Notes under the pieces: model-generated | Database searches by the model: none | What the model saw: only the letters and a program-made list of their open reading frames with translations | What the model was told of the DNA's origin: nothing | Program-made: the position numbers and the translations under genes | In this document: positions 11,711-25,049 of the stretch, piece after piece | Position numbering within the stretch: the stretch's first letter is position 1 | How the letters are laid out: every line of letters begins with the position of its first letter | Assembly (NCBI GenBank): GCA_023614405.1 | Contig: CM042692.1 | Span: forward strand, 122,195,503 to 122,259,502 | DNA length: 64,000 bases | Origin: Avena insularis | Lineage: Eukaryota; Streptophyta; Magnoliopsida; Poales; Poaceae | Direction: 5' to 3'

Positions 11711-13306
11711 TGATGGCTCAGTGTTCAGCGCCCAGAAAAGTGTTGGTGCGTGGTTGATGTAGAGCTCATTGCGAACCCCAAGAGGAAGGTATGATGAGCA
11801 CAACAGCAAGTTTCCCTCAGTATGAAACCAAGGTTTAATCGAACCAGTAGGAGCAAGGAAATGCCCCAAAGGTGTTACTAGCTGAGCTTTGGTATGCATC
11901 ACGGTGCTAGTAGCAACATGGAGACCTGCACAACACAACCACGAACTTTGTCCCCAACTTCATGGCGAGGTTGTCAATCTCACCATGTTTTGCAGAAAAC
12001 AAAGGATTAAACGTTTCGAATGGAAAGAAGTAATAGTTTGCAGAAAGTAAACACAAAGAAGTAAACAGTTGTAGATTGTATGTAAAGAAAAGGACCGAGA
12101 TCCATAGTTCACTAGAGGTGGCTCTCCTTAGATAGATAACATGCTGGGTGAACAAATTACAGCGGGGCAATTGATAAACACCGACAAAGCAATACATGCA
12201 TATACTAATCATCTTGACTCCTTTGAGACTTAATTGGGCATTACAACATTATACATAGACCGCCATCCAACTGCATCTATGACTAATAATCCACCTTCAG
12301 GTTATCATCCGAACCCCCTTTGGTATTAAGTTGCAAGCAATAGATTATTGCTTTACGAACTACATGTAAAGTAAACAATATGATTGTTCTATGAACAAAG
12401 GATTATTGTTTTCTCCCTAGTAGCAACAACACATCTAGTACCTTAGAGATTTCATCACTTCCCATTACGGAGGCATGAACCCACTATCGAGCATAAATAC
12501 TAACTCTTGGAGTTTCTAGCATCTAATTGGCTAAGATAGCTACTAACAACGGAAAGCATGCAAGATCACAAATAACAAAGACATGATAGAATCAATAATC
12601 AATCTGAAATAGCATGTCAATATCCATTGGATCCCTACAAACACAACATGTAGAATTACAAATAGATGATCTTGATCATGAACGGAGCTCACAAGATCTA
12701 AACATGAAAGCATAAAGGAGGAGAACCAGCCATCTAGCTACTACATGGATCCGTAGTCCAAGGATGAACTACTCACGCATCACACCAGAGGCTTGCATGG
12801 TGATGAAGAAGGCCTCCAGGGTGAATTCCCCTCTCCGGCAGGGTCCCAGGAAGAGCTTCAGATCCCTCCCGATCTAGGGATGGAGATGACGGCGGCTACA
12901 GACTCTTTCGTGGATTTTTGATCGGGTACTTAGGGTTTTCGTCCCGAGGGCAATATATAGGCGAAGGAGAGGCCGAGGGGGTGCACCACCGGGCGGCCAG
13001 GCCTGGCCGCGCGGCTAGGTGGTGTGGTGGCCCCCTGGCCCCTCTCGGTCTCGTATTTTGGCACTTGATGACATCCGGAAAAATAGTCACTTTGGCTTTT
13101 GTCCCGTACAATTCCGAGAATATTCATTTTCTGACTTTCCTGGAACCAAAAACAGCAGAAAACAGGCAGCTGGCACTGTGGCTCTTGTTAATAGGTTAGT
13201 CCAAGAAACCATATGAAAAGTACTCCAAAGTTGGAACCAAACACAAGAAAGTGGCTAAAACCAAGCATGGAACATCAAAAATTATAGATACATTTGAAAT
13301 GTATCA
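11711..13306 (-). repeat. Athila A 3' LTR
   Basis: 1596 bp, TGATGGCTCA...GTATCA on the plus strand. It aligns with 18208-19532 plus 26798-27072. A TATATATT box on minus lies at about 12952-12960. The adjoining 13307-13320 reads, on minus, as the polypurine tract (AAGCTTGAGGATGT). Confidence 0.92.
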
Positions 13307-15997
13307 ACATCCTCAAGCTTAACTCCTGCTCATCCTCGAGTAGGTAAGTGATAAAAACAAAAGGATAATTTTTGAGGTGACATGCACCATCAAAGACTTC
13401 ATAAAAGTATTTGCAAAACATTCAAAGCTGGGATCATAGTACTTCAATCATAACATGGAAGACAAAGTTCTAGCAATAAGCAATAGAAACTATGACGCAA
13501 CATGAAAAGGCACAAACAAAAGATTCATGAATAACAATGCTTTGCAAGACGTTTGTTTGTATCACATAAAGAAAACATAGCATAATAGTATTCAGCTTGT
13601 CCCTCAATAGAGTAGCAAATATAAATTCATAGGACACCTTCAAAGTTCATAAGAGTGACTAGATACAATAGTTTAAAACAAGCAATATCAAGTTATGCAT
13701 CAATCAACTAGTGTTGGGCCAATGCACATAGAACTAAGAATGGCCACTATGCTCTCAAAGTAGGTGCATAAAGATAGAAGGTTGAGACTCAATATAATGG
13801 TGGAAGAAAGGCCTTTAAAAGGAAGTAGGGATTCAAGTCTCATAAAGAGCTTCCAAAAATTATGGTACTTATAGCTTTCAGCTCTCATTGCCCCTATCAT
13901 AAGCATCTTTAAGGTGATTAAGGTTAAAGTCACATAACTAAGAGGATATGCTTGACAAGTTATAAACCGAAATCTCATGCCCCTTACTTATGAAGACCAA
14001 TCCTCATGCTACTAAACTTCATTCACGAGTAAGCTCTTGTCATTGTAAGTATATGTGTAGCATTAAGAACCGCCAATGGGGTACCCCTTGCACATGATAC
14101 GGGAGCTTTCCCATAATCAAAATGACAAGGCAAGCAGACAATGAGCATCTCAGCGATCTTTTTATTTGCTATTTGCATAGGTTTTTATTGAGGATGCTTC
14201 ATAGAGTGCTCATTATGGTGATGCTGCAAGTTTCCACCATGATTAGGCATGGCTTAGGCTAGCGGCCCAGGCGTTTATCTAACACACATACAACTCCATG
14301 ATCTTACAAGTTCCACTTTTATTTCACACCGCCGGGATCCGTAAGCAAAAGAACATGATATCAACGGGGTACAAAGCACAAGTACAATGTTGAAAGCGTT
14401 CCCCATGAAACATGGTTCTGCTAATTTCAACTTATAAAGCGCAAGCATATACGCAACAAAGAAGGACCCAATGGTTCAAGTTTATTAGATGCAAAAAGTA
14501 AAGTGTGCCATCAAGTTCGTGAGAGCTTTAATCACTAGTTTTCTCATAACAAGTTTAATTTGGAAGGTAAACAAAAGCATGAATATACTTGGAATAGCAT
14601 AAGCTAGTAGGTAGGTATGGTGGACTCTTTGGAATAACTTGGTTTAGGGAGTTGGATGCATGATTGGAACTCATACTTTGTTGTGGAGGCTAGCAAAAGA
14701 CTGGGAGCGACAAACTAAGATAGCAATAATGGCCATAATCATGCAGAGCGACAAAACATCATTGATCAAAGCATAAAGTGATACTACAAGTTGAAAACTA
14801 AAGGATCATAAAGGCTATGGTGACTTGAGATAGTCATAACATGGTGTGAGCATGCGCCAAGTCAACCCAAATAAAGCATCAAAGGATAATACCACTATAC
14901 TATGCTTTAATATGCTAAAACAACGCATGATTCATCCAAGGCACATTAAGAAATCTCAATTGTTTATAACAAGTCATGCTACAGCAAAGAATACTAAGCA
15001 TAAAGCCAAAACAATATCAAGCATGGCATGACAAAGCATAGGCCACAGTCAAAAACAAGCTCTTTTTACCACATAAGCATGAACTTTCCTACTCTTTTCC
15101 AAACCAAACCAAACTATTTGCAAACCAATATATGAAAGAGGGGGTCCAACCAATTTATTCAGCAAACTAAGCAAACAAAAGCAAACGAAAAACCAAAACA
15201 AAAACGAAAAGAAGACGCTCGAAGAACAACACAACTGTGCATGAAACAATAAAAATGAAGCGTTTGGAAGAAACCTGGAATTTTTATTGATGAAGAAGGG
15301 GATGCCTTGGGAATCCCCAAGCTTTGATGCTTGTAATTCTTGGATATTTATTGGGGTGACACGCGTGGCATCCCGAAGCTTGAGCTTTAGTCCATCCTTC
15401 ATCTCATTACTCATTCCTTCCATACACCTGAAAATTTTCCTTGATACAAAACTTCACACAATCTCTATTAGCAACATTAGTGCACTCAAGATAAAAGGTC
15501 TTAAGGTTCAGTTCTAACACCAAATAAACTTCAATTAGAACACAAGATACTGTAGCACTTCCCTCAAAAATCTCAATTCCCCAAAAGAACTCAAAAAGGA
15601 ACCAACAAGAAGAAAATGCAGAAAATGGCAGAAATCTGTCAAAACGGGACCAGCAGGTAAAGACGATTTTTTTCGAAGACCTTCTGTTGCTGAAATCAGA
15701 AAGTGTTGAACTAACGAAAGTTAGATAACAACCTGGGGCAGAAGCACGAAAATTCACGCCTGAAAAAGATGTTCAGAGATTTTACACGAATTTTTACGGT
15801 GAAGCACAGAAATCTGTTTCGGGACAACAACTTTCCCAATCATTACTTCTCTCTCATTAGAGGTTATTCTTGGCACAAAAAGCAAATAAAAAGGATAAGG
15901 ATCGGTTACTACTGAAGTAATAACTTCCAAGACTCATCTAAAACTTTTGGGTTATCTCCCAATAAGTACTTTTCTTTAACGCCTTTAAGTTAGGCAT
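13307..15997 (-). other. Athila A 3' non-coding region
   Basis: No coding signal; A/T-rich with many short ORFs. It matches Athila B 20947-23714 nearly throughout, and the match stops sharply at 15997/23714 after 'ttaagttaggcataag'. It starts with the polypurine tract next to the LTR. Confidence 0.85.
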
Positions 15998-16014
15998 AAG
16001 AGGGAAAGAAAGAA

Positions 16015-17217
16015 TCAAGTGTTCTCAAATGAAGAAGCATTAAGACCAAATTTTGTTTTCATAGGAGAAGCAAAAGAAATCTTTTCTCTCTTTTTTGGGA
16101 AGTGTTCTATACCTTTCTTGAGTGGGAGTTTATATTTAATGGTGGCTTCTTTCATATCAATGGTGGCACCAACAGTTCTAAGAAAAGGTCTTCCCAAAGT
16201 AATAGGACAAGAAGCATTGTATTCAACATCCATAACATAGAAATCAATGGGGACATAGGAATCGTTAACCATAATAAGAACATCATTAAGACTCCCCATG
16301 AGTTTATTTTTAGCATTATCATCAAATGGGACATTAAAATAACAATCTTCAAGAGGAGGCAAATCAAGCATATCATAAATCCTTCTAGGCATAATAGAAA
16401 CACTACTATCAAGATCACATAAAGCTTTGAAATCAAAGTCATTCACTTTCATATTAATGATGGGTTCCCAACCATCCTCTTGTTTTATAGGAATAGAAGC
16501 TTTATGTTTCATCTTTTCTTCTTTAATCTTTATGAGAGCATCAGTAATTTGTTTTGTAAAGGCCATGTTCATAGCACTAGCATTAGGACTTTTAGCAAGC
16601 TTTTGTAGGAACTTAATAACTTCAGAGATGTTGCAACCATCAAGATCAAAGTCAAATTTATCATCTAAAGTAGTAGAACTATTACTAGCCTCAACACTAG
16701 TGGTGGTAATAGTAGAAACACTGATGTTTCTAGCAATTTCATCTTCTCTTTCCCACTTAGCATGTAATTCAGCTAATAGTCTAACATTTTCATCAATTCT
16801 TACTTGTATAGCATTAGTAGCTACAAAGGGATTATCATTAGTTTCAGGTTTAGCAGCCATTTTATTGATCAAAGAGGATTGAGCTTCAGACAAAGATGAT
16901 ATATTTCTTTCAGCATTAGAGAGTTTCAATTGTAAACTAGGAATTTCCCTATTTAGACTCTCAAGTTGATGGCTAATGTTCTTCAAAATGGTAGATTGTT
17001 CCTCCATAGTTTTAGTGAATAGTTTATTTTGCTCATATTGCATTTGCATGAAGTTTTTAGTGGCTCTTTCAATTTCTAAAATTCTTCCTTCACTAGGTAA
17101 TCCAGGTTTACCATTATAGCCATAAGTATTATTAGGAGGGTAGGGCCTATAATTGTTATTACCATAAGCATTGTTGCCAAAGTTGTTATTTTTTATGAAG
17201 TTCACATCAACTTGCTC
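16015..17217 (-). pseudogene. Athila A gag C-terminus plus aspartic protease
   Basis: This is the same frame as the gag ORF upstream, separated from it by one TAA (17218-17220). It opens with an Asn-rich stretch (NNFGNNAYGNNNYRPYPP), then a helical/coiled-coil part (about residues 50-140), then a retropepsin domain with LGRPFLRTVGATIDM near the end. The protease active-site motif, normally D-(L/S/T)-G-(A/S)-S, reads DLDSS, so the invariant Gly is Asp. The ORF stops at 16015 and the shared non-coding tail begins; no RT follows. It would act as gag-pro in virus-like particles, but the catalytic change argues against activity. Confidence 0.88.
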
Positions 17218-18018
17218 TTATTGAGCAACCAAAGAGGCTAAAGGAACATTATTTGGATCAATATGGGCTTTCCCATTAACAAGCATAGACATAATAATAT
17301 CAATCTTATCACTCAAGGAGGAAGTTTCCTCAACATAATTTACCTTCCTACCTTGTGGAGCTCTCTCAGTATGCCATTCAGAATAATTAACCATCATATT
17401 GTCCAGAAGTTTTGTTGCAGCACCCAAAGTGATTGTCATAAAGGTACCTCCAGAAGCAGAATCCAATAGGTTCCTTGAAGAATAGTTCAATCCTGCATAA
17501 AAAGTTTGGATGATCATCCAAGCAGTCAGTCCATGAGTTGGACAATTCTTTACCAAAGATTTCATTCTTTCCCAAGCTTGAGCAACATGTTCATTATCAA
17601 GTTGTTTAAACTTCATTATTTCACTTCTCATAGATATAATGTTAGCAGGAGGATAGTATTTTCCAATAAAAGCATCTATACATTTAGTCCAAGAATCAAT
17701 ACTATTCCTAGTTAAGGAATTCAACCATTCTTTAGATTTTCCTCTCAAAGAGAAAGGAAACAATTTCAGCTTAATAATATCACCATCTATATCCCTATTC
17801 TTTTGCATCTCACAAAGTTCAACAAAGTTATTTAGATGGGAAGCAGCATCTTCATTACCAATACCAGAAAATTGCTCTCTCATAACAATATTGAGTAAAG
17901 AAGGTTTTATCTCAAAGAAAGTATTTTCAGGCATAGGTGGAGCAATAGGTGTGCTCATAAAATCATTGTTGTTGGTGCTAGTGAAGTCACACAACTTAGT
18001 GTTTTCAAGAGTAGTCAT
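17218..18018 (-). pseudogene. Athila A gag (Retrotrans_gag domain)
   Basis: 267 codons from ATG at 18018, about 160 nt after the primer site. It contains the Athila-type gag fold region (about residues 35-150), with 'HLNNFVELCEMQ', 'LKLFPFSLRGKSKEWL', 'FIGKYYPP' and 'WERMKSLVKNCPTHGL'. This is the capsid-like protein of the retroelement. It ends at a TAA where the next codons continue the same frame (VAQ-stop-EQVDVNF), so the stop probably arose by CAA-to-TAA mutation and gag-pro was one ORF of about 668 codons. No zinc knuckle is seen, which is usual for Athila gag. Confidence 0.9.
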
Positions 18019-18179
18019 TTTTTTAGGTTTTCAAATAAGAAAGCAAACTAGTAAAACTAATTTTTTTGTGTGTTTGATAACAAAACAAGCAAACAAAGCA
18101 AAAAGAAACTAAGCAAAACAAAAACAACAAAGTAAAGAGATTGGTTATGAGGGACTCCCCTTGTGAAGATGTCCTTGAC

Positions 18180-18197
18180 TCCCCGGCAACGGCGCCA
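18180..18197 (-). other. Primer binding site, tRNA-Asp type (Athila A)
   Basis: The minus strand reads TGGCGCCGTTGCCGGGGA, complementary to the 3' end of plant tRNA-Asp, ten bases from the LTR edge at 18208. Confidence 0.92.
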
Positions 18198-18207
18198 GAA
18201 AAATGCT

Positions 18208-19532
18208 TGATGGCTCAGTGTTGGGCGCCCAGAAAAGTGCTGGTGCGTGGTTGATGTAGAGATCGTTGGGAATCCCAAGAGGAAGGTATGATGAGCACTG
18301 CAGCAAGTTTTCCCTCAGTATGAAACCAAGGTTTAATCGAACCAATAGGAGCAAGGAAACACCCCAAAGATGTTACTAGCTGAGCTTTCGCAGGTCGCAC
18401 TACCGGTGCTAGTAGCAACGTGGAGACCTGCACAACACAACCACAGAACTTTGTCCCCAACTTGCGATGAGGTTGTCAATCTCACCGTGTTTTGCGGAAA
18501 ACAAAGGATTAAATGTATCGAATGGAAAGAAGTAATAGTTTGCAGAAAGTAAACACAAAGAAGTAAATAGTTGTAGATTGTATGTAATGAAAAGGACAGG
18601 GATCCATAGTTCACTAGAGGTGGCTCTCCTTAGATAGATAACATGCTGGGTGAACAAATTACAGCGGGGTAATTGACAAACACCGACAAAGCAATACATG
18701 CATATACTAATCATCTTGACTCCTTTGAGACTTGATTGGGCATTACAACATTATACATAGACCGCCATCCAACTGCATCTATGACTAATAATCCACCTTC
18801 AGGTTATCATCCGAACCCCCTCTAGTATTAAGTTGCAAGCAATAGATTATTGCTTTACGAACTGCGTGTAAAGTAAACAATACGGTTGTTCTATGAACAA
18901 AGGGTTGTTGTTTTCTCCCTATTAGCAACAACACATCTAGTACCTTAGAGTTTTCTGTCACTTCCCCAGATTACCAGAGGCATGAACCCACTATCGAGCA
19001 TAAATACTAACTCTTGGAGTTGCTAGCATCTACTTGGCCAAGATAGCTACTAACAACGGAAAGCATGCAAGATCACAAATAACAAAGACATGATAGAATC
19101 AATAATCAATCTGAAATAGCATGTCAATATCCATTGGATCCCTACAAAAACAACATGCAGAATTACAAATAGATGATCTTGATCATGAACGAAGCTCACA
19201 AGATCTAAACATGAAAACACAAAGGAGGAGAACTAGCCATCTAGCTACTACATGGAACCGTAGTCCAAGGATGAACTACTCACGCATCACACCGGAGGCT
19301 TGCATGGTGATGAAGAAGGCCTCCAGGGTGAATTCCCCTCTTCGGTGTTGGGAAGAGCTTGATCCCTCGATCTAGGGATGGAGATGACAGACTATAGACT
19401 TTTCGTGGATTTTTGATCGGGTACTTAGGGTTTCGTCGAGGAAATATATAGGCGGAAGGAGGCGGAGGGGTGTGAGCGCCACACCACCTGGCCTTGGGCA
19501 GGGCCTGGCAGCGGCCAAGAGGGTGTCGTGGC
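18208..19532 (-). repeat. Athila A 5' LTR, first part
   Basis: It begins TGATGGCTCA and parallels 11711-13030. The LTR is broken at 19532 by Athila B and resumes at 26798. A TATATAT box lies near 19443 (minus). The joined length is about 1.6 kb, equal to the partner. Confidence 0.92.
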
Positions 19533-20946
19533 TAATGACCCACAAATATAGGGGGTGTATCGCAGTATTTTCGAGGGAAGTGAAACCCAATTTATTGATT
19601 CGACACAAGGGGAGCCAAAGAATATTTATAAGCCTTAACAACTAAGTTATCAATTCAGCTGCACCTGGAAACAATCTTGCTCACAGCAGTTTATCAGTAG
19701 CAACAGTTTTGTAGTAGGAATAGTAAAGTAGCAGCAGTAGTAAAGCAAAGAAAGCAGTAACAAAAGCAGTAACAGTAGGATTCGAGTGCGGTAGGCATAG
19801 GGATGGATGGACGGGTGTTGCACGGACAAGACAATTCACATAGCAATCAGAACATAGGGCAATTGCAGATAAATAAGATAAAGCATCCAAGTACTAGACA
19901 ATCCTAGGAATGTGTTCCATATATAGTCATACGTGCTCCCAATGAGAACTTGCACAACATCTTTTGTCCTGCCAGCCCGTTTGCAGCGGGGCCTCTAGGG
20001 AACTACTGGAAATTAAGGTGCTCCTTTTAATAGAGCACCGGAGAAACGCATTAACACTTCGTGAACACATGTGATCCTCACATCAAAGCCATTCCCTTCC
20101 GGTTATCCCGATTTCTGTCACTTCAGGGCCATAGGTTCCGGACAACAACGTGTGTATACAACTTGCAGATAATACCAAAAACAATACTATCATAATGAAT
20201 CAATAACATGTTCAGATCTGAAATCATGGCACTCATGCCCTAGTGACAAGCATTAAGCACAACAAGTCGCAACAAAGTCATAAAGCACTAATAAAAGATA
20301 CTAGGCACCATGCCCTAACAATCTGATGCCATTACATGAACGATCTCATCCAATCCCTACCATCCCCATAGCCTACAATGGGGGATTACTCACTCATAGA
20401 TGGGGGAAACATGGATGGTCGATGGAGAAGCGATGGTGGTGATGATGGCGATGATCTCCTCCAATTCACCGTCCTAGCAGGGTGCCATAAAGGAGTTTCT
20501 GGTGTTGTTTCGTGGAATCTGGTGGTGGCGGCGGGGCGAAACTCCTTCTGGAAAATCTCGACCCCCCCGGAGTTTTTAGGTCAGAAGGCTTCTTATAGGC
20601 GAAGAGGGAGACCGAGGGGGTGCCTGGGGCCACCACACCATGCCCAGCCCGCGCCTGGGGGGGGTGGCCACTCCCTGGCCCTCCTCAGTCTCGTATTCTG
20701 GCTCCTGGAGTCTTCTGGAAAAATAGGCACTTTGGCTTTTGTCCCGTCCAATTCCGAGAATATTCATTTTCTGACTTTCCTGGAACCAAAAATAGCAGAA
20801 AACAGGCAGCTGGCACTGTGGCTCTTGTTAATAGGTTAGTCCAAGAAATCATATGAAAATTACTCCAAAGTGTGGACAAAACACAAGAAAGTGGATAAAA
20901 CCAAGCATGGAGCATCAAAAATTATAGATACATTTGCAATGTATCA
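19533..20946 (-). repeat. Athila B 3' LTR
   Basis: 1414 bp, beginning TAATGACCCACAAATATAGG (mutated TG) and ending GTATCA. The last ~270 bp (for example 'ccgagaatattcattttctg' near 20754) match the Athila A LTR, while the first ~1.1 kb does not. The polypurine tract follows at 20947-20960 (AAGCTTGGGGATGT on minus). Confidence 0.92.
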
Positions 20947-23714
20947 ACATCCCCAAGCTTAACTCCTGCTCGTCCTCGAGTAGGTAAGTGATAAAAAGAA
21001 AGAATAATTTTTGAGGTGACATGCACCATCAAAGACTTGATCAAAGTATTTGTAAAACATTCAAAGTTGGGATCATAGTACTTCAATCATAACAGAAAAG
21101 ACAAAGTTCTAGCAATAAGACAAAGAAACTATGATACAACATGAAAAGGCACAAACAAAAGATTCATGAATAACAATGCTTTGCAAGACATTTGTTTGTT
21201 TCACATAAAGAAAACATAGCATAAAAGTATTCAGCTTGTCCCTCATAGAGTAGCAAATATAAATGCATAGGACACCTTCAAAGTTCATAAGAGTGACTAG
21301 ATACAATAGTTTAAAACAAGCAATATCAAGTTATGCATCAATCAACTAGTCTTGGGACAATGCACATAGAACTAAGAATGGCCACTATGCTCTCAAAGTA
21401 GGTGCATAAAGATAGAAGGTGGAGACTCAATATAATGGTGGAAAAAAGGCCTTTTGTAAAAGGAAGTAGGGATTCAAGTCTCATAAAGAGCTTCCAAAAA
21501 ATATGGTCCTTATAGCTTTCAGCTCTCATTGCCCCTATCATAAGCATCTTGAAGTGATTAAGGTTAAAGTGTACAAACTATGGTGTACATGCTTGACGAA
21601 GTATAAGTCAGAAATCTCATGTCCCTTGTATACGAGGGCCTCTCCTCATGCTACTCAAGTTTAGTCACTGGTAAGTTCTTGTCATTGTAAGTATATACGT
21701 ATCATAGAGAACCGCCAACGGGGTACCCCTTGCCCGATGATACGGAAGAATGCCCATATCAAAATGACAAGGCAAGCAGACAACGAGCATCTCAGCATTC
21801 TTCTTATTTACCATGGGAATATGGTGCTTTTTTCTCTCTTTCCTCTTTTCATAGTATCTCTTTTTTTCTCTTTTTTTCTCTTTTTTTTCTCAATATAGGA
21901 CTCTTTTTTTATAAGAAGAATGCTTCATAGACAGCTCATTATGGTAAAGCTGCAGGTTTCCACCATGTCAGCATGGATTAATCCAGCGGCCTAGGTGTTT
22001 CTCTAATACATATACATAACTCCATGGACTTACAAGCTCCCCTTTCATTTCACACCGACGACATCCATATACAAAAGAGCATGATATCAACTAGGTACAA
22101 GTACCAAGTGCAATGTTGAAAGCGTTCCCCATGAAAGCATGGTTCTGCTAATTCCTGACAAATAAGTGCAAGCATATACAACATAGACGACACAATGGTT
22201 CAAGTTTATTAAGGGCAAGTAAAGTAAAGTGTGCCATCAAGTTCGTGAGAGCTTTAATCAATAGTTTTCTCATAACAAGTTTAATTTGGAAGGTAAACAA
22301 AAGCATGAATATACTTGGAATAGCATAAGCTAGTAGGTAGTTATGGTGGACTCTTTGGAATAACTTGGTTTAGGGAGTTGGATGCATGAGTGGAACTCAT
22401 ACTTGGTTGTGGAGGCTAGCAAAAGACTAGGAGCGACAAACTAAGAGAGCAATAATGGCCATAATCATGCAGAGCGACAAAACATCATTGATCAAAGCAT
22501 AAAGTGATACTACAAGTTGAAAACTAAAGGATCATAAAGGCTACGGTGACTTGAGATAGTCATAACATGGTGTGAGCATGTGCCAAGTCAACCCAAATAA
22601 AGCATCAAAGGAGAATACCACTATACTATGCTTTAATATGCTAAAACAACGCATGATTCATCCAAGGCACATTAAGAAATCTCTATTGTTTATAACAAGT
22701 CATGCTACAGCAAATAATACTAAGAATAAAGCCAAAACAATATCAAGCATGGCATGACAAAGCATGGGCCACAGTCAAAAACAAGCTCTCTTTACCACAT
22801 AAGCATGAACTTTCCTACTCTTTTCCAAACCAAACCAAACTATTTGCAAACCAATGTATGAAACAGGGGGTCCAACCAATTTATTCAGCAAACTAAGCAA
22901 ACAAAAGAAAACTAAAAACCAAAACGAAAATGAAAATAAGACGCTCCAAGAACAACACAACTGTGCAGGAAATAATAAAAATGAAGCGTTTGGAAGAAAC
23001 CTGGGATTTTTTATTGATGAAGAAGGGGATGCCTTGGGCATCCCCAAGCTTTGACACTTGTACTTCTTGGATATTTCTTGGGGTGACACGCGTGGCATCC
23101 CCAAGCTTGAGCTTTAGTCCATCCTTCATCTCATTACTCATTCCTTCCATACACCTGAAATTTTTCCTTCATACAAAACTTCACACAATCTTTATTAGCA
23201 ACATTAGTGCACTCAAGATAATAGGTCTTAAGGTTCAGTTCTAACACCAAATAAACTTCCATTAGAACACTATCTACTGTATCACTTCCCTCAAAAAGCT
23301 CAATTCCCCAAAAGAACTCAAAAAGGAACCAACAAGAAGCAAATGCAGAAATCTGTCAAAACAGACCAGTGGGTAAAGACGATTTTTTTCGAAGACCTTC
23401 TGTTGCTAAAATCAAAAAGTGTTGAACTAACGAAAGTTAGATAACAACCTGGGACAGAACCGAAAAAATTCATGCCTCAAAAAGGCGTTTAGAGATTTTA
23501 CACGAATTTTTACGGTGAAGCACAGAAATCTGTTTCGGGACAGCAACTTTCCCAATCATTACTTCAGTCTCATTAGAGGTTACTCTTGGCACAAAAAGCA
23601 AATAAAAAGGATAAGGAGAGGTTATTACTAAAGTAATAAATTCCAAGACTCATCTAAAACTTTTGGGTTATCTCCCAATAAGTACTTTTCTTTAACGCCT
23701 TTAAGTTAGGCATA
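20947..23714 (-). other. Athila B 3' non-coding region
   Basis: About 2.8 kb without a supported gene. It parallels Athila A 13307-15997 block for block. One clear difference is a pyrimidine-rich CTTT/T tract at about 21830-21910 that A lacks. Confidence 0.85.
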
Positions 23715-23867
23715 AGCAAAAACTAAAATGGATAGAATAGAAGTAAGCGGAGATAATCATGGTGAAAACATTGTTTTGTTCAATGAAATCCTTTCGTTAA
23801 CAAGGTTGATCAGGTCTTGTTACCAAAACAATTTCATATGAGACAAAACTTTGTATTCCACTAATGA

Positions 23868-24160
23868 TTATGTTACCTCAACCTTGATAGCAATGGTCCC
23901 AATCATAATAGTTTCAAATTTTTCTCTTGGTATGGGACAGTATATCTCTCCAACTTGAATGCCCTGAACATGTTCAATTGAATTCAAATCATAAGTCCTT
24001 TCAATCTTCTTGGGGAAATATACAATATGTTCCTTGCCATTAATATTGAAGGTCACCTTCCCTTGATTACAATTAATAACAACTCCTGCAGTATTTAAGA
24101 AAAGGTCTCCCAAGAATAATAGACATAATATCATCTTCAGGCATAATAGTTTGAGAGGAT
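23868..24160 (-). pseudogene. Athila B aspartic protease C-terminal remnant
   Basis: The frame contains FLNTAGVVINC, VTFNINGKEH and VYFPKK, the C-terminal half of a gypsy retropepsin (after the LGRPF motif, which is partly in a second frame near 24110). The active-site half (D-T/S-G) is absent. A frameshift near 24125 separates it from the ORF upstream at 24165-25049. It cannot make a working protease. Confidence 0.75.
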
Positions 24161-24164
24161 GCTC

Positions 24165-25049
24165 TCATAAGAAATATGAAGTGAAGTAAAAGAGAGCATC
24201 AAGAAGCAAATTCAAAACACATTTAAGTCTAACCCACTTCCTATGCATAGGAATCGTGTAAGCAAATAACAAAGTGATAGGCATAGGAAGATAAAACAAG
24301 AGTAACTTCAAAACTTTCAGCACATACAGAGGTGTTTCAATACCATGAAAACTTCTACAACCATACTTTCCTCTCTCATAATAATTTTCAGTAGCCTCAT
24401 GAATAAACTCAACAACATAATTATCACATAAAGCATGCTTTTCATGATCTACAAGCACTAGAGCTTTATCATAAACATGTTCAAAAGAATCCTCAGGAAC
24501 ATAACAATCATCCTTCTTTAGTAAGCATGGGGGACAATCAAATAATGTAAGTGATAAAGAGTTACTCTCATTAGAAGGTAGGTATGGGTAGCTAATCCAT
24601 TCTTCCTCCTTTTGTTCATCACTCTCCTTCTCTTTTTCATCTAATGAGATTTCAGGTTCATCAATTTCTTCTTCCATAGGATCCTGCAAGGCATTAGTCT
24701 CTTCCATTTGTGGAAAGCATCTATTAAAATATTCAAGAATATAGCCATTTTCATCCTTGTAATTATCAAAGCAAAATTTAAGTATACCATAAACCTCATA
24801 CTTATAAGGAGAATCATCAATATTTTCAAGCAAACTAGCAAGTTCAAATGCACCCTTCCAAGCAATAAATTCCTCAATTTGTTCCACATCATAAAAGTCA
24901 TAATTTCCCTTAACATAAGAAGATACGGTAACATTATCATTATACTCACATTGAAAAGGGAGGTGTTTGTACCTCCTGCAGCAACAAGATTTATCAAAGC
25001 AATAAGTAACATTATAAGTAGAGGACACGTTTCTAGCAATGGTATACAA
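24165..25049 (-). CDS. Unidentified retroelement ORF of Athila B
   Basis: 294 aa. It opens with a Cys-rich N-terminus (CFDKSCCCRRYKHLPF), followed by an acidic middle (about residues 120-165, EEEIDEPEIS...KEKESDEQKEEEW). A block 'NYYERGKYGCRSFHG' comes next, then a hydrophobic C-terminus with two probable membrane segments (about 235-260 and 278-294) separated by IPMHRKWVRLKC. I recall similar YGCRSFHG/HRKWVRLKC strings in non-autonomous grass Athila-type elements, but I know no function and no standard domain. It occupies the place where Athila A has gag. Possible readings are an element-specific accessory or envelope-like remnant, or a captured host exon; neither is shown. The start ATG is uncertain. 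Confidence 0.6.
   Translation of the reverse strand: MYTIARNVSSTYNVTYCFDKSCCCRRYKHLPFQCEYNDNVTVSSYVKGNYDFYDVEQIEEFIAWKGAFELASLLENIDDSPYKYEVYGILKFCFDNYKDENGYILEYFNRCFPQMEETNALQDPMEEEIDEPEISLDEKEKESDEQKEEEWISYPYLPSNESNSLSLTLFDCPPCLLKKDDCYVPEDSFEHVYDKALVLVDHEKHALCDNYVVEFIHEATENYYERGKYGCRSFHGIETPLYVLKVLKLLLFYLPMPITLLFAYTIPMHRKWVRLKCVLNLLLDALFYFTSYFL

Noticed and set aside
15049..15757. ORFs of 124 and 116 aa, minus strand, with a similar pair in Athila B
   Set aside because: They lie in the shared non-coding tail. The B counterparts differ in frame and length, so there is no sign of coding constraint.
21830..21915. CTTT/T-rich tract as a polypyrimidine regulatory element
   Set aside because: It is absent from the sister element A and looks like simple-sequence expansion.
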